Source: Dyadobacter luteus
GTDB taxonomy: Bacteria > Bacteroidota > Bacteroidia > Cytophagales > Spirosomataceae
Length of the DNA: 64,000 bases
Assembly: GCF_003383615.1 (NCBI RefSeq)
Contig: NZ_QNUL01000015.1
Coordinates: 62,001 to 126,000 of the forward strand
Direction of reading: 5' to 3'
This document shows, piece by piece, positions 45,423 to 54,900 of this stretch. How positions within the stretch are numbered: the stretch's first letter is position 1; every line of letters starts with the position of its first letter. The position numbers and the translations under genes are program-made. A model generated the notes under the pieces. The model had not been told where the DNA came from. It did no database searches and saw only the letters and a program-made list of their open reading frames with translations.

Positions 45423-46855
45423 TGTTACATATTCATAAAATTGTCTTTACGGTCGTGCTGCTGCTAGCCTGCATGCTATATACGCGTAGTGCAGGCCAGA
45501 CCCGTGATTCCATACCGGAACTGAATGCAGAAGAGGTATTGGAAATTGTACGGAAGCATCATCCGGTTGCAAGGCAGACCGACTTACATATTGATCAAGC
45601 CAAGGCTGAACTGCTCGTGGCCCGCGGCGCATTTGATCCGGTAATCAGCGCTTACCTTTCCCGCAAGAGATTTGCCGGGACCAACTATTACCAGCAAACT
45701 TCCCCCCAAATCACCATCCCCACCTGGTTTGGGATTGAAATACAAAGCGGACTCGAAAATCTGCGTGGAAGCCGGCTGGATCCTACCATGACCGCCGGAA
45801 AATCAAGTTACATAGGCGTAACCGTGCCATTAGCCAAAGATTTACTAATGGATAAGCGAAGAGCTGCTTTGAAACAAGCGCGCATATTCAACACCATGGC
45901 CGTGACGGAACAACGGGCGGTAGTCAACAACCTGCTGATGGACGCTATGGACGCGTATTGGCTATGGGTCCGCTCCTACCAAATCTTTAAAATTGTAGAA
46001 AATACGGTACTAATCAACCAAAGAAGGCTTGACCTCGTACGCCAGTCTTTTCAAAATGGCGAAACTGCCGCAATTGATACCGTAGAAGCATTGGCCCAGC
46101 TACAAAGTTTTCAGTATCAGCAAAATGAACGATGGCTGGAATTTCAGAATACCGGCCTTGAATTATCTGCCTTTTTATGGACAAAAGATACTGAGCCTTA
46201 TGACCTGCCGGTCACAGTTATTCCACAAGGTGGCTGGGAAAATGAAGAGGCCGTCAAAAACTTCAATACGAGTCTGGAAGAACTGCTGAGTGTGGCCAAC
46301 AAAAGTCATCCGGAGCTTCAGATATATGATTTTAAACTGGATGCACTTGATATTGAAAAGAAGCTGAAATTTCAAATGCTTTTGCCTAAAGCTGACTTCA
46401 CATACAATCACCTGAGTAAAGATTACGGCATTGTCAGCAGTGAATATCTGACGCCATTTTTTGATAACAACTACCGCTACGGATTTAAGTTTGCCTTGCC
46501 TCTCCGTCTTTCTGAAGGACGCGGGGAATACAGAAAAGCGAAGATCAAAATTGAGTCGACCAGACTCGACCTTGATCAGAAAAGGCTAAGTGTGCAGGTT
46601 AAGGTAAAAAGCTATTACAACGAACTCACTAACCTGCGCAACCAGATCGCCCTGCAAAGCAATAACTATATCAACTATCAGCGCCTGGTACAAGCAGAAG
46701 AAGCGAAATTGGAGAGTGGAGAAAGTTCGCTGTTCCTGATCAATACCAGAGAAAATAAAGCGCTCGAAGCGCAACAAAAATTGCTGGAATTGAAGACAAA
46801 GTATTTCAAAACAATTTACGCCTTGCAATGGAGCGCGGGGTTGCTGGCATTGTAG
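45422..46855 (+). CDS. TolC-family outer-membrane efflux protein
   Basis: A 477-residue protein with a signal peptide (cleaved near SAGQ) and the two alpha-helical repeats of TolC-type ducts (NAEEVLEIVRKHHPVARQTDLHIDQAKAELLVARGAFDPVISAYLS; VDLVRQSFQNGETAAIDTVEALAQLQSFQ; YRKAKIKIESTRLDLDQKRLSVQVKVKSYYNELTNLRNQI). It gives the outer-membrane exit of the exporter. Overlaps the HlyD stop by 1 base; last gene of the operon, ending against the REP array. Confidence 0.92.
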   Translation: MLHIHKIVFTVVLLLACMLYTRSAGQTRDSIPELNAEEVLEIVRKHHPVARQTDLHIDQAKAELLVARGAFDPVISAYLSRKRFAGTNYYQQTSPQITIPTWFGIEIQSGLENLRGSRLDPTMTAGKSSYIGVTVPLAKDLLMDKRRAALKQARIFNTMAVTEQRAVVNNLLMDAMDAYWLWVRSYQIFKIVENTVLINQRRLDLVRQSFQNGETAAIDTVEALAQLQSFQYQQNERWLEFQNTGLELSAFLWTKDTEPYDLPVTVIPQGGWENEEAVKNFNTSLEELLSVANKSHPELQIYDFKLDALDIEKKLKFQMLLPKADFTYNHLSKDYGIVSSEYLTPFFDNNYRYGFKFALPLRLSEGRGEYRKAKIKIESTRLDLDQKRLSVQVKVKSYYNELTNLRNQIALQSNNYINYQRLVQAEEAKLESGESSLFLINTRENKALEAQQKLLELKTKYFKTIYALQWSAGLLAL

Positions 46856-46861
46856 CGCGCT

Positions 46862-47056
46862 CGGCCCGATTTGTAATCGGGTCGGACAAGGCTTAGCGTT
46901 TGTAACGCGACTTAACCCAGTTTGCAATCGTGGCGCCTATGACTCAGCGTTTGCAATGCAAATTTTATAAAAGCGTTACAAACGCTAAGCCAGCTAACCC
47001 CGATAGCAAATCGGGGTTAGCGAGTTACAAATCCTCCGACGTAACGTCATAGCCAT
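46862..47056. repeat. REP-like palindrome array, left of RAYT relic
   Basis: At least five short palindromes with a shared TTGYAA/TTRCAA core follow each other: CCCGATTTGTAATCGGG (46866-46882), GCGTTTGTAACGC, GCGTTTGCAATGC paired with GCGTTACAAACGC, a perfect 12-bp stem GCTAACCCCGAT/ATCGGGGTTAGC (46993-47021) and GACGTAACGTC. Parts recur right of the transposase. The array may also end transcription of the TolC gene. Confidence 0.75.
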
Positions 47057-47074
47057 GAACCTAAAATTCCCATC

Positions 47075-47600
47075 ATGGCCTCATCTCAATATTTTATACG
47101 AAATCAAAATGGAAATTACTTCCTCACAATGACAGCAGTTGATTGGGTAGACGTTTTTTCGAGAAAAGAATACCGATTCATCATTGTTGAAGCTCTCAGG
47201 TATTGTCAGAATAACAAGGGCTTGATCATACATGGCTGGTGCCTTATGTCCAATCATCTGCATATGCTCACAGCCGCAAAGGAGGGGTTTCAACTTTCAG
47301 ACATCATCCGGGATTTCAAGAAATTTACATCGAAAAGAATCAGAAAGCAGGAGAGATTGGATGCTTTACAGATTTCAATATGCCAGAAAGTTCAAAACCA
47401 ATGTCAAAGAGTACAAATTTTGGCAAGATGGGAATCATGCTACCGAATGCTTTAATTATGAGTTTGCTATGCAAAAACTTTACTACATTCATCAGAATCC
47501 GGTTCGGGCACTGATTATTGAAGAGGCAGAGCATTACCTTTTTAGTTCAGCAAAAAACTACTGTGGTCAAAAAGGATATTTAGATGTAAAGTTGATATAG
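47075..47600 (+). pseudogene. REP-associated tyrosine transposase (RAYT, IS200-like) relic, frameshifted
   Basis: The first part has the HUH motif in IHGWCLMSNHLHML and the preceding FLTMTAVDWVDVFSRKEY; the second part has the tyrosine helix QKLYYIHQNPVRALI and the C-terminal YLFSSAKNYCGQKGYLDV. They are in different frames: the break lies at about 47338-47350, between FTSKRI and ESRRDWML, and some family residues seem missing, so a small deletion is likely. RAYTs cut and move REP hairpins as single strands; this copy should be inactive. It is flanked on both sides by REP-like palindromes, as expected for a RAYT locus. Confidence 0.85.
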
Positions 47601-47630
47601 AGCCGCTGGAGATTCACCTTGACACCATTT

Positions 47631-47731
47631 ATAATCGGGTCGGCTGAGGCTCAGCGTTTGCAATGCCAATTTTTATATACGCGTTGCAAACGCTAAACCA
47701 TGCAACCCCGATTACAAATCAGGGTTAGCGC
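47631..47731. repeat. REP-like palindrome array, right of RAYT relic
   Basis: TAATCGGGTCGG, then GCGTTTGCAATGC paired with GCGTTGCAAACGC, then AACCCCGAT-TACAA-ATCAGGGTT. It copies the order of the left array (46873-46919 and 46940-47022) with point differences. It overlaps the 3' end of the DUF6055 gene on the minus strand. Confidence 0.75.
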
Positions 47732-49089
47732 AAAACTTTCGTCCCCGTCAACTTAAACTGATACGGCCACTGCTCTTCCGGTGATGGCGATTTTTGTCTC
47801 CCAAACGGTATCGCCCAATGTTCTGCAGGAGCTCCGCTTACAACTAACCACAGATGCTCAGTATCCTTAGGAACTGCAAACTCTGCCTCTCCTTCTGCAT
47901 TTTTGTATACATCACTATATACCCTGCTTCCATTCTTCTTCTGCGCCACAAAACCATAACGCCATCCCGCTTTATCTGTTTTCACATTCGCATATCCAGG
48001 GGCACCGGCCATTCCTTTAAAATTCAGATGAAGCTTTGCATCCCCAGCCGGAACCTGCAATGGGATACCATTATACCCATAATTCTGCGGACAGTTGGTA
48101 GAATCCACTTTATACCATCCGTCTCCAACCTCGTTCAATTTGGTTGTATGCTGATTTGCATATTGAGCGGCCACTTTTTCGACCCTCTTCAAATCCCAGG
48201 TCATGAATTTACGGGCAGCATCAAAAATTTCATCATTGAACTTGTCCTGATCTGTGTTAGTAATACGCTTATAGGTTGCCACAGGATCCTCTCCCTGTTC
48301 TGTTTCTCTGCACAATTTCCCAAAGAACTCCTTCCCATGCTTCTCCGACCAGTATTCAAGTACATATGGGGAGTGATACATATTGGTAGGATGAAGAAAG
48401 GCATAATGCGTTTTCTTCATGAAGTTCACAAGGTGGTAATTTTCAAATGTCATCCATTCCGGATAAACCTGCCAGAGCATATACTGAGCAGACATTTCCA
48501 TGATAGGCCCACGAGGTCCCTTTTTGTTATCAGAACTCGCCATATATTGAAAAGCGTGACCCAGTTCGTGAGCCAGCGCCCCATAAGGTGCTTTTGACAT
48601 ACGCACAGCCGGCGTCCACAGAATTCCTATTTTATTCTCAACACCTCCGCCAAATGCTGTTTGTTCTTCCCCTCCGAACACATAAAGAATCATCTTGTAC
48701 TGATCCGTCAGCGATTTGCCTTTCTGAACAATTTTAAGATCATTCACGTAATAATCATAGAAGCGTTCGCACTCTCTGAGCGCAGCCTTCGGATCAAACC
48801 GTGCTTTTTCGTTCGGATTTTTTGTGGGGTCCTGCCCAAATTCCTTATTCCAGAAAATCGCTATATTATCAGATTGAACCATACGCTTGAAACTATATTC
48901 ACTGGCATCATTGGTATAGTCATTACCGTCCGGCACCTTCATTACTTTTGCAGGAATATACAATTCCTTTTCTTTCGTTACCTCTTTCGACTTGTCATGG
49001 CCATCTGCAAAAGACGTCACAGGCGTGACGACTAACCCACCAATATAAAATAGGACGGCGGCGGCTTTCAGAAAAATTTTACTTTCCAT
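47725..49089 (-). CDS. DUF6055-type secreted protein with HExxH metallopeptidase motif
   Basis: ATG at 49087-49089 (MESKIFLKAAAVLFYIGGLV) gives 454 residues with a signal peptide. The central domain has HELGH (174-178) with downstream PIMEMSAQYMLWQVYPEW, matching DUF6055 proteins, which look like gluzincin metallopeptidases. The C-terminal ~120 residues (LQVPAGDAKLHLNFKGM... HLWLVVSGAPAEHW) form a beta-sandwich-like domain. It is likely a secreted or surface protease; substrate unknown. The C-terminal codons run into the right REP array. Divergent from the TonB-dependent protein gene. Confidence 0.85.
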   Translation of the reverse strand: MESKIFLKAAAVLFYIGGLVVTPVTSFADGHDKSKEVTKEKELYIPAKVMKVPDGNDYTNDASEYSFKRMVQSDNIAIFWNKEFGQDPTKNPNEKARFDPKAALRECERFYDYYVNDLKIVQKGKSLTDQYKMILYVFGGEEQTAFGGGVENKIGILWTPAVRMSKAPYGALAHELGHAFQYMASSDNKKGPRGPIMEMSAQYMLWQVYPEWMTFENYHLVNFMKKTHYAFLHPTNMYHSPYVLEYWSEKHGKEFFGKLCRETEQGEDPVATYKRITNTDQDKFNDEIFDAARKFMTWDLKRVEKVAAQYANQHTTKLNEVGDGWYKVDSTNCPQNYGYNGIPLQVPAGDAKLHLNFKGMAGAPGYANVKTDKAGWRYGFVAQKKNGSRVYSDVYKNAEGEAEFAVPKDTEHLWLVVSGAPAEHWAIPFGRQKSPSPEEQWPYQFKLTGTKVLR

Positions 49090-49343
49090 TTGTGCTATAT
49101 AGAGAAATAAATGATTTAATCTCATAAATATAGCATTTCCAATATCTCTCACTTTAACCGCTGGCGGATAGGTTAAAATCCGCGTTATATCGGTTAATCT
49201 CAGCCAATTGCGAGGGTTCAAATTTCCGGTTATAGGTTTTTTTCACACAGTCTGCAACATTCGAGAAACTAAAGTGTCCTTACTCCATCAATTGGACACA
49301 CACGCACCATTTCGTTAAACTAACCCCTAATCACCATGTTACC

Positions 49344-51740
49344 ATGAAATTTCTACCAGCCCTAATTCTGGCGCTTTTTACTTCTGTGGCATTCGCCCAA
49401 CAGTCCCGATTAACCGGCATTTTAGCCGACTCCTCCAGCAAAGTACCCGCTGAATTCGCGACAGTTGCTTTGATGAAAAACAACAAAATCCTTGAAGGAA
49501 CAACTGCCGACTCCCTAGGCAGATTCCACTTCGACAAAGTGGAGCCTGGCCATTATGCACTTCAGATTTCATTATTGGGCTACACCACCAAAATCGTTGA
49601 AAAAGTTCATGTAACCAAAGACCTCGACCTGGGCACAATCCTGGTGGTGTCCAATACAAAAAAACTGGATGAAGTAACCGTAACCGAACAAAAAGGTCTT
49701 TTCGAAGAACGCTCCGACCGTATGGTCTACAATGCGGAAAAGGATATTGGTATCAAAGGAGGTGATGCGACTGATGTATTGAAACGTATCCCCTCTATAG
49801 CCGTGGATATAGAAGGCAATGTGCAGCTTCGCGGTAGCGGTAACATCAAAGTTTTGATCAATAATAAGCCTTCAAGCATTGTAGCACGAAGTGTTTCGGA
49901 TGCATTGAAACAGATCCCCGCAGACATCATCAAACAAGTGGAGGTAATCACCTCGCCTTCTGCAAAATATGATGCAGAAGGGACTGCCGGCATTATCAAT
50001 ATCATCACCAAAAAGAATAGCTTGCAGGGAACCAATGGATCGATCAGCCCCAACTTCAGCCGCTGGAATAACTGGTACAATGGTTCTATTAATCACCGAA
50101 TGAAAAGTATTTCTATCGCTGCCAACGGTGGTTTCAGCGACTGGAAAAATAAAAGGACAATCGACCTTATCCGAAACTTTGAAAGTGAGGGTGTCAGCAG
50201 CAATCAGAATCAGGGACAACTTGTTGCCGGCTCAGGAAAGAATTTTTATGGCAACCTGAATGTGGACTGGGATATCGACACCCTGAACCGCCTTGGTGCA
50301 GGGCTCAATTACTACAATGGTATCAATACCAATGGGTTTGATATCAACTTCCGGGAAATCAGCCAGGGAAACCTGATTCAGTTTTTCCAACGCGATATGA
50401 GCCGTACTTATGACTGGGCCGGAGCTACTGTAAATCTGGATTATACCCGATTATTTAAGAAACCTAAAAAGGAGCTTAATCTGCTGATGATGTACTCTTT
50501 TGAAGAGGAAGACAGCGACTATTGGTCAGATCTGGCAAATGAGTCTAATCTGACCTATTTCAGGGAAAAGAGCTACAATATCAGCAATAATAAGGAAGGG
50601 ACTATTCAGCTGGATTTCACCAATCCGATCGACAGCATCAGCACGATTGAAATGGGTTCAAAAGCCATATTCAGAGGCATTCTCAGCGACTACCGTATTG
50701 CCAGGGCAGAGGACGGTTCCACGGACTTTGTTAATATTCCGTCACTGGCAGATGTTTTTGATTATGCACAACAAGTGGCATCCGCCTATTTCGTTTACAG
50801 CCGTACGCCCAAAAAGAAATGGGGAATTAATCTCGGCGCGCGCTATGAGCAAACTTTCATACAGGCTAACTTTTTGAATCAGACCAGCTCATTCTCAAAC
50901 TCATACGGCAACTTCATTCCCAATATCAGTCTTTCAAAAAGCCTTCCCAAAGACCAGCAGGTTCGTTTCAGCTATACACAGCGTATTCAGCGTCCCCAGT
51001 TTTTCTTTTTGAATCCTTATATCAATCAGTCGGATTCTAAAAATCAATATGGAGGGAATCCATATCTCAAACCGGAACTAACGCACTCTCTGGAAGCCAA
51101 TTACACGGTTAACATCAAGGAAACCAATCTGAATGCTTCATTTTTCCTGAGACAAACCAACAATGCCATCGAGAGTGTGAGTACGGTAGACAGTGAAGGG
51201 GTATTGTTGCAGTTGTTCCAGAATGTTGCGCAAAATTCGGCTTATGGAGTAAACCTGAGTGCCAATACAAAAATCACGAAAAAATGGTCAGTGAATAGCT
51301 CGCTAAACCTCTTTTATAACATTTTAGAGAGCAAAGAATTACAAGCCCGTAATGCAGACTGGATGTACCGCATCAACCTGAATTCCACCATTGATCTGGG
51401 TAAAGGTTTCAAAGCGCAATTCTTTGGCTTCTATAATTCTGCGAAAGTGAATCTTCAGGGCAGGTTCGGCGCATTCGGATTTTACAATATGGTCGTACAA
51501 AAAGAAATATTGAAGAAAAAAGCCACCATCGGTGTCGGTTATGACAATCCGTTCAACGATACTATCAAGTGGCGCAATGACTTTAACGGTGCCAATTTCC
51601 GGCAAACTCAGGATGTAGCCATGTACCGCCGGGGCTGGAGAGTTAATCTCAAATATGAATTCGGTAAAATGAACGGATCACCACGTCAGAAAAAGAAAAT
51701 CAGCAATGATGATAAGAAATCCGGAGAAGGCAACGGTTGA
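49344..51740 (+). CDS. TonB-dependent outer-membrane beta-barrel family protein
   Basis: A 798-residue protein: signal peptide (ending VAFAQ), a CarboxypepD-regulatory-like domain (RLTGILADSSSKVPAEFATVALMK), a plug-like part (VQLRGSGNIKVLINNKPS; PADIIKQVEVITSPSAKYDAEGTAGIINIITKK) and an OMP_b-brl_3-type barrel (FFFLNPYINQSDSKNQYGGNPYLKPELTHSLEANYT). These proteins are TonB-dependent receptor relatives of unknown ligand. The basic tail (MNGSPRQKKKISNDDKK) extends past the barrel. It stands alone, followed by a clear terminator. Confidence 0.88.
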   Translation: MKFLPALILALFTSVAFAQQSRLTGILADSSSKVPAEFATVALMKNNKILEGTTADSLGRFHFDKVEPGHYALQISLLGYTTKIVEKVHVTKDLDLGTILVVSNTKKLDEVTVTEQKGLFEERSDRMVYNAEKDIGIKGGDATDVLKRIPSIAVDIEGNVQLRGSGNIKVLINNKPSSIVARSVSDALKQIPADIIKQVEVITSPSAKYDAEGTAGIINIITKKNSLQGTNGSISPNFSRWNNWYNGSINHRMKSISIAANGGFSDWKNKRTIDLIRNFESEGVSSNQNQGQLVAGSGKNFYGNLNVDWDIDTLNRLGAGLNYYNGINTNGFDINFREISQGNLIQFFQRDMSRTYDWAGATVNLDYTRLFKKPKKELNLLMMYSFEEEDSDYWSDLANESNLTYFREKSYNISNNKEGTIQLDFTNPIDSISTIEMGSKAIFRGILSDYRIARAEDGSTDFVNIPSLADVFDYAQQVASAYFVYSRTPKKKWGINLGARYEQTFIQANFLNQTSSFSNSYGNFIPNISLSKSLPKDQQVRFSYTQRIQRPQFFFLNPYINQSDSKNQYGGNPYLKPELTHSLEANYTVNIKETNLNASFFLRQTNNAIESVSTVDSEGVLLQLFQNVAQNSAYGVNLSANTKITKKWSVNSSLNLFYNILESKELQARNADWMYRINLNSTIDLGKGFKAQFFGFYNSAKVNLQGRFGAFGFYNMVVQKEILKKKATIGVGYDNPFNDTIKWRNDFNGANFRQTQDVAMYRRGWRVNLKYEFGKMNGSPRQKKKISNDDKKSGEGNG

Positions 51741-51769
51741 TTCATTATGAAATCAAAATAAGACTTTAC

Positions 51770-51803
51770 AACAGGCAGCTCTTGGTAGCTGCCTGTTGCT
51801 TTT
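51770..51803 (+). terminator. Intrinsic terminator
   Basis: Perfect 11-bp stem AACAGGCAGCT/AGCTGCCTGTT (51770-51780, 51787-51797) with a 6-base loop and GCTTTTT after it, 30 bases past the outer-membrane protein gene. Confidence 0.85.
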
Positions 51804-51866
51804 TAAACATATTTTTAACGCTCTAAGAATTCTTCTACGATCCGCCTCGTTATATGAAAACGTATA

Positions 51867-51874
51867 TAAATTTG
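51867..51874 (+). promoter_or_regulatory. -7 element (TAAATTTG) of the hybrid regulator gene
   Basis: Perfect TAnnTTTG, 43 bases before the ATG at 51918, downstream of the preceding terminator. Confidence 0.5.
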
Positions 51875-51917
51875 TATCGTATTTATATTGAGGGCCGCAA
51901 GGCCGGTATCAGCTTCA

Positions 51918-54900
51918 ATGACAAACAATAACAGGACGAGGAAGACGGGGCGCTTTAACAGATTCATTTGGATTACCTTCATTCTACTTCATACGCTCTG
52001 CCAGTCCTTCTCACAGGGATTAGGAAAAGTATCGCGCTACGGTATTCAGGAGGGGCTTTCCTATGGCGTTGTAAATGACATTGCCCAGGGAAATAAGGGC
52101 TTTTTATGGTTTGCTACCGGCGATGGACTCAACCGGTTCGACGGACACGACTTCAAGGTTTACAAACATAATCCACAGGATACCAACAGTATAGCAGGAA
52201 ATTATGTAAAGTCCATTCTTGCAGATCCGGACGGTACCCTCTGGATTTCCTCCAGAAATGGTATGAGCGAGTTCATTACCAGCCGGGAAAAATTTGTCAG
52301 ATACCTTCCTTCTTCCCAGAAAAGGGGAATCAATAATGATGTCAGCGATATATCAAAGGCAAGAAACGGAGATTTATGGATATCATTAAACGGATCCGGA
52401 TTTGCTTCTTTTAACAAGAAAAACAAAAAGTATAGATTTTATGACCAAAAGAATCTGCCCGGATTACAAACCAATTCCATTCTGAATATTTTTGAGGATT
52501 CTCATGGATTGCTTTGGCTGGGTACCAGAGAAACCGGTGTTGAACTCTTTGAAACCGACGCTCAGAGAAATCTGAAGAAATCCCGGATAGATTTCAGCAT
52601 TCTTCCCAAAACACGTATTCATCAGGTTTTTGAGGATCATTTCAAAAATATATGGATTGCATCCGCAAAAGGATTATTTGTATACCAGCGAAAGGAAAGC
52701 AGATTTTATCAGATCAACATTTCTACTTTCCACAAAAGCAACATTTATCTGTCTCTGTTGGAAAATAAGGCAGGTATACTCTTTGTGGGCGTGCAGGATG
52801 GAGGTGTCTACAGTGTTGACCTGAACAAGTTCCATAGTAAACCTGTGTCTCAGTATGAATTCATTCTGGTCAAAAACACGCAGAACGAAGGAATTACGCA
52901 GCGCTCGGTTCAGACCATGTTTCTTGATAAATATCAGAATATTTGGTTGGGTACATACGGCGAAGGCGTGTACATGATAGGCAGCATTCCCGAGAAATTC
53001 ACCCTTTTCCAGAAAAGAATTGCCGATTCACGGGCGGAGGCCTATCTGAGGTTCTACGGAATGTGTACTGACAAACAGGGAAATCTCTGGCTGGGGACAG
53101 ACGGTGATGGCATATACAAAACAACTCCTTCGGGGCAGTTACTCAAACATTACAAGGTGGACGGTCGGCCTGGCAGCCTCACGGATGGAGCAATCATTGC
53201 AGCTCATCGCGACAGGCAAGGCAATCTTTGGTTTGGAAGTTATTCCAAAGGTTTATTTCTATACAATGCTGATAACGATTCCTTTACCCGATTTCCCGGT
53301 AATACTACCCAACCGGGAAGCCCGCCGGTAAATGATGTCCGTGTCATTTATGAAGACTCTAAAAACAGGCTGTGGGTGGGAACAAATGGTGGCGGACTGT
53401 GTTTGCTTGACCGCAAAACCGGAAATTTCAGACAGTTTGTTCCGGGTAACAGCAGTATTAATGCCAATGACGTCCGGGCGATTGTTGAAGATAAAAAAGG
53501 AAACCTTTGGATTGGTACGTATGGCGGCGGACTTAATTACCTGAATACTGAAACACTGCGTTTTACTCAATTCTTCAACAGCACAAGGCAAGGATTTCTG
53601 ATTTCAAACCGCATCATTTTTTCACTATATCTCGACAACCAGGATCGCCTTTTTATCGGTACTGAGGGAAACGGGCTTGTGCTTTACGACATTCCTAACA
53701 AACAGGTTAAACGCTACAATGAACGAAACGGGTTGGCCAACAACGTAATCAATGCGATTCAAGCTGAAAATGAAAAACGCGTTTGGATCAGCACCAACAG
53801 GGGGTTGTCCCTGATTGACCTCGGTGCCAACCGCATCGAAAACTTTGATCATAGCGACGGACTACAGGCTGGTCAATTCAACCCAAATTCATTCCTGGCT
53901 GGCCCTGATAATCGTTTTCTGGTTTTCGGTGGGACTGAGGGCTGGAATATTTTTAATCCGGGAGATATCCACTTATCATCCTATAAGCCCCCGGTTTTGA
54001 TTACCGGTCTGCAACTATTCGGGAAGGATGTAGAAGTGGGCAGCATACAAAATGGCAGAGTCATTCTGGAAGAGCAGATCAATCCCTATTCAAGTATTAC
54101 ACTGAAGCCTGACGAATCAGTATTTTCCATCCAGTATACTGCATTAAACTATGCTTATCCGGAGAAAGGCCAGTTTGCCTATAAGCTGGACGGGCTGGAT
54201 CACGATTGGAACTATGTAAAAAACGAACGTACTGCTACCTACAGGTATTTGTCTCCCGGAGACTATACATTCAGAGTAAAGGCGTCCAACCAGGACGGAG
54301 TTTGGTCAGAAGAACAGAGTACACTTAGAATCCGGATCCTGCCCCCCTGGTACCAGACCTGGTGGGCGATTGTTTTGTATGTATTGGGAGCAGGTTTTTT
54401 AATCTATTATTACCAAAAATACAAGAACAGACAAGCTGCTCTGAAATATAAAGTAAGCCTCGCACAGCTGGAATCACAAAAAGAAAAGGAACTGAATGAA
54501 AGGAAAATTTCCTATTTCACGAACATTTCTCACGAATTCAGAACTCCGCTGACGTTAATCATAAACCCTGTAAAAGAGTTGCTGCTTAAACAGGACAATG
54601 ATAACAGCGCCAACCTGAATATTATTTACCGGAACTCTAAACGGCTGTTAAGTCTGGTAGACCAGCTCCTGCTATTTCGCAAGGCAGACCAGAAACAGAA
54701 TGAACTCCACCTTGGAACACATCTCCTGCCACCATTACTCAACGAAGTCTTTTCTTACTTTTTGCATCAGGCCGAACAAAAGCATCTCCGGTACGAGCTG
54801 ATCTGTGAAAATGAAAATATTGAGATCAATGCTGATAGCGAAAAACTGGAAATCGCGCTATTCAATCTCATTTCGAATGCGATCAAGTTCACACCTGATC

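Noticed and set aside
46862-47056. Possible CRISPR array
   Set aside because: Units are palindromes of varying sequence without constant-length spacers and no cas genes are near; REP array fits better.
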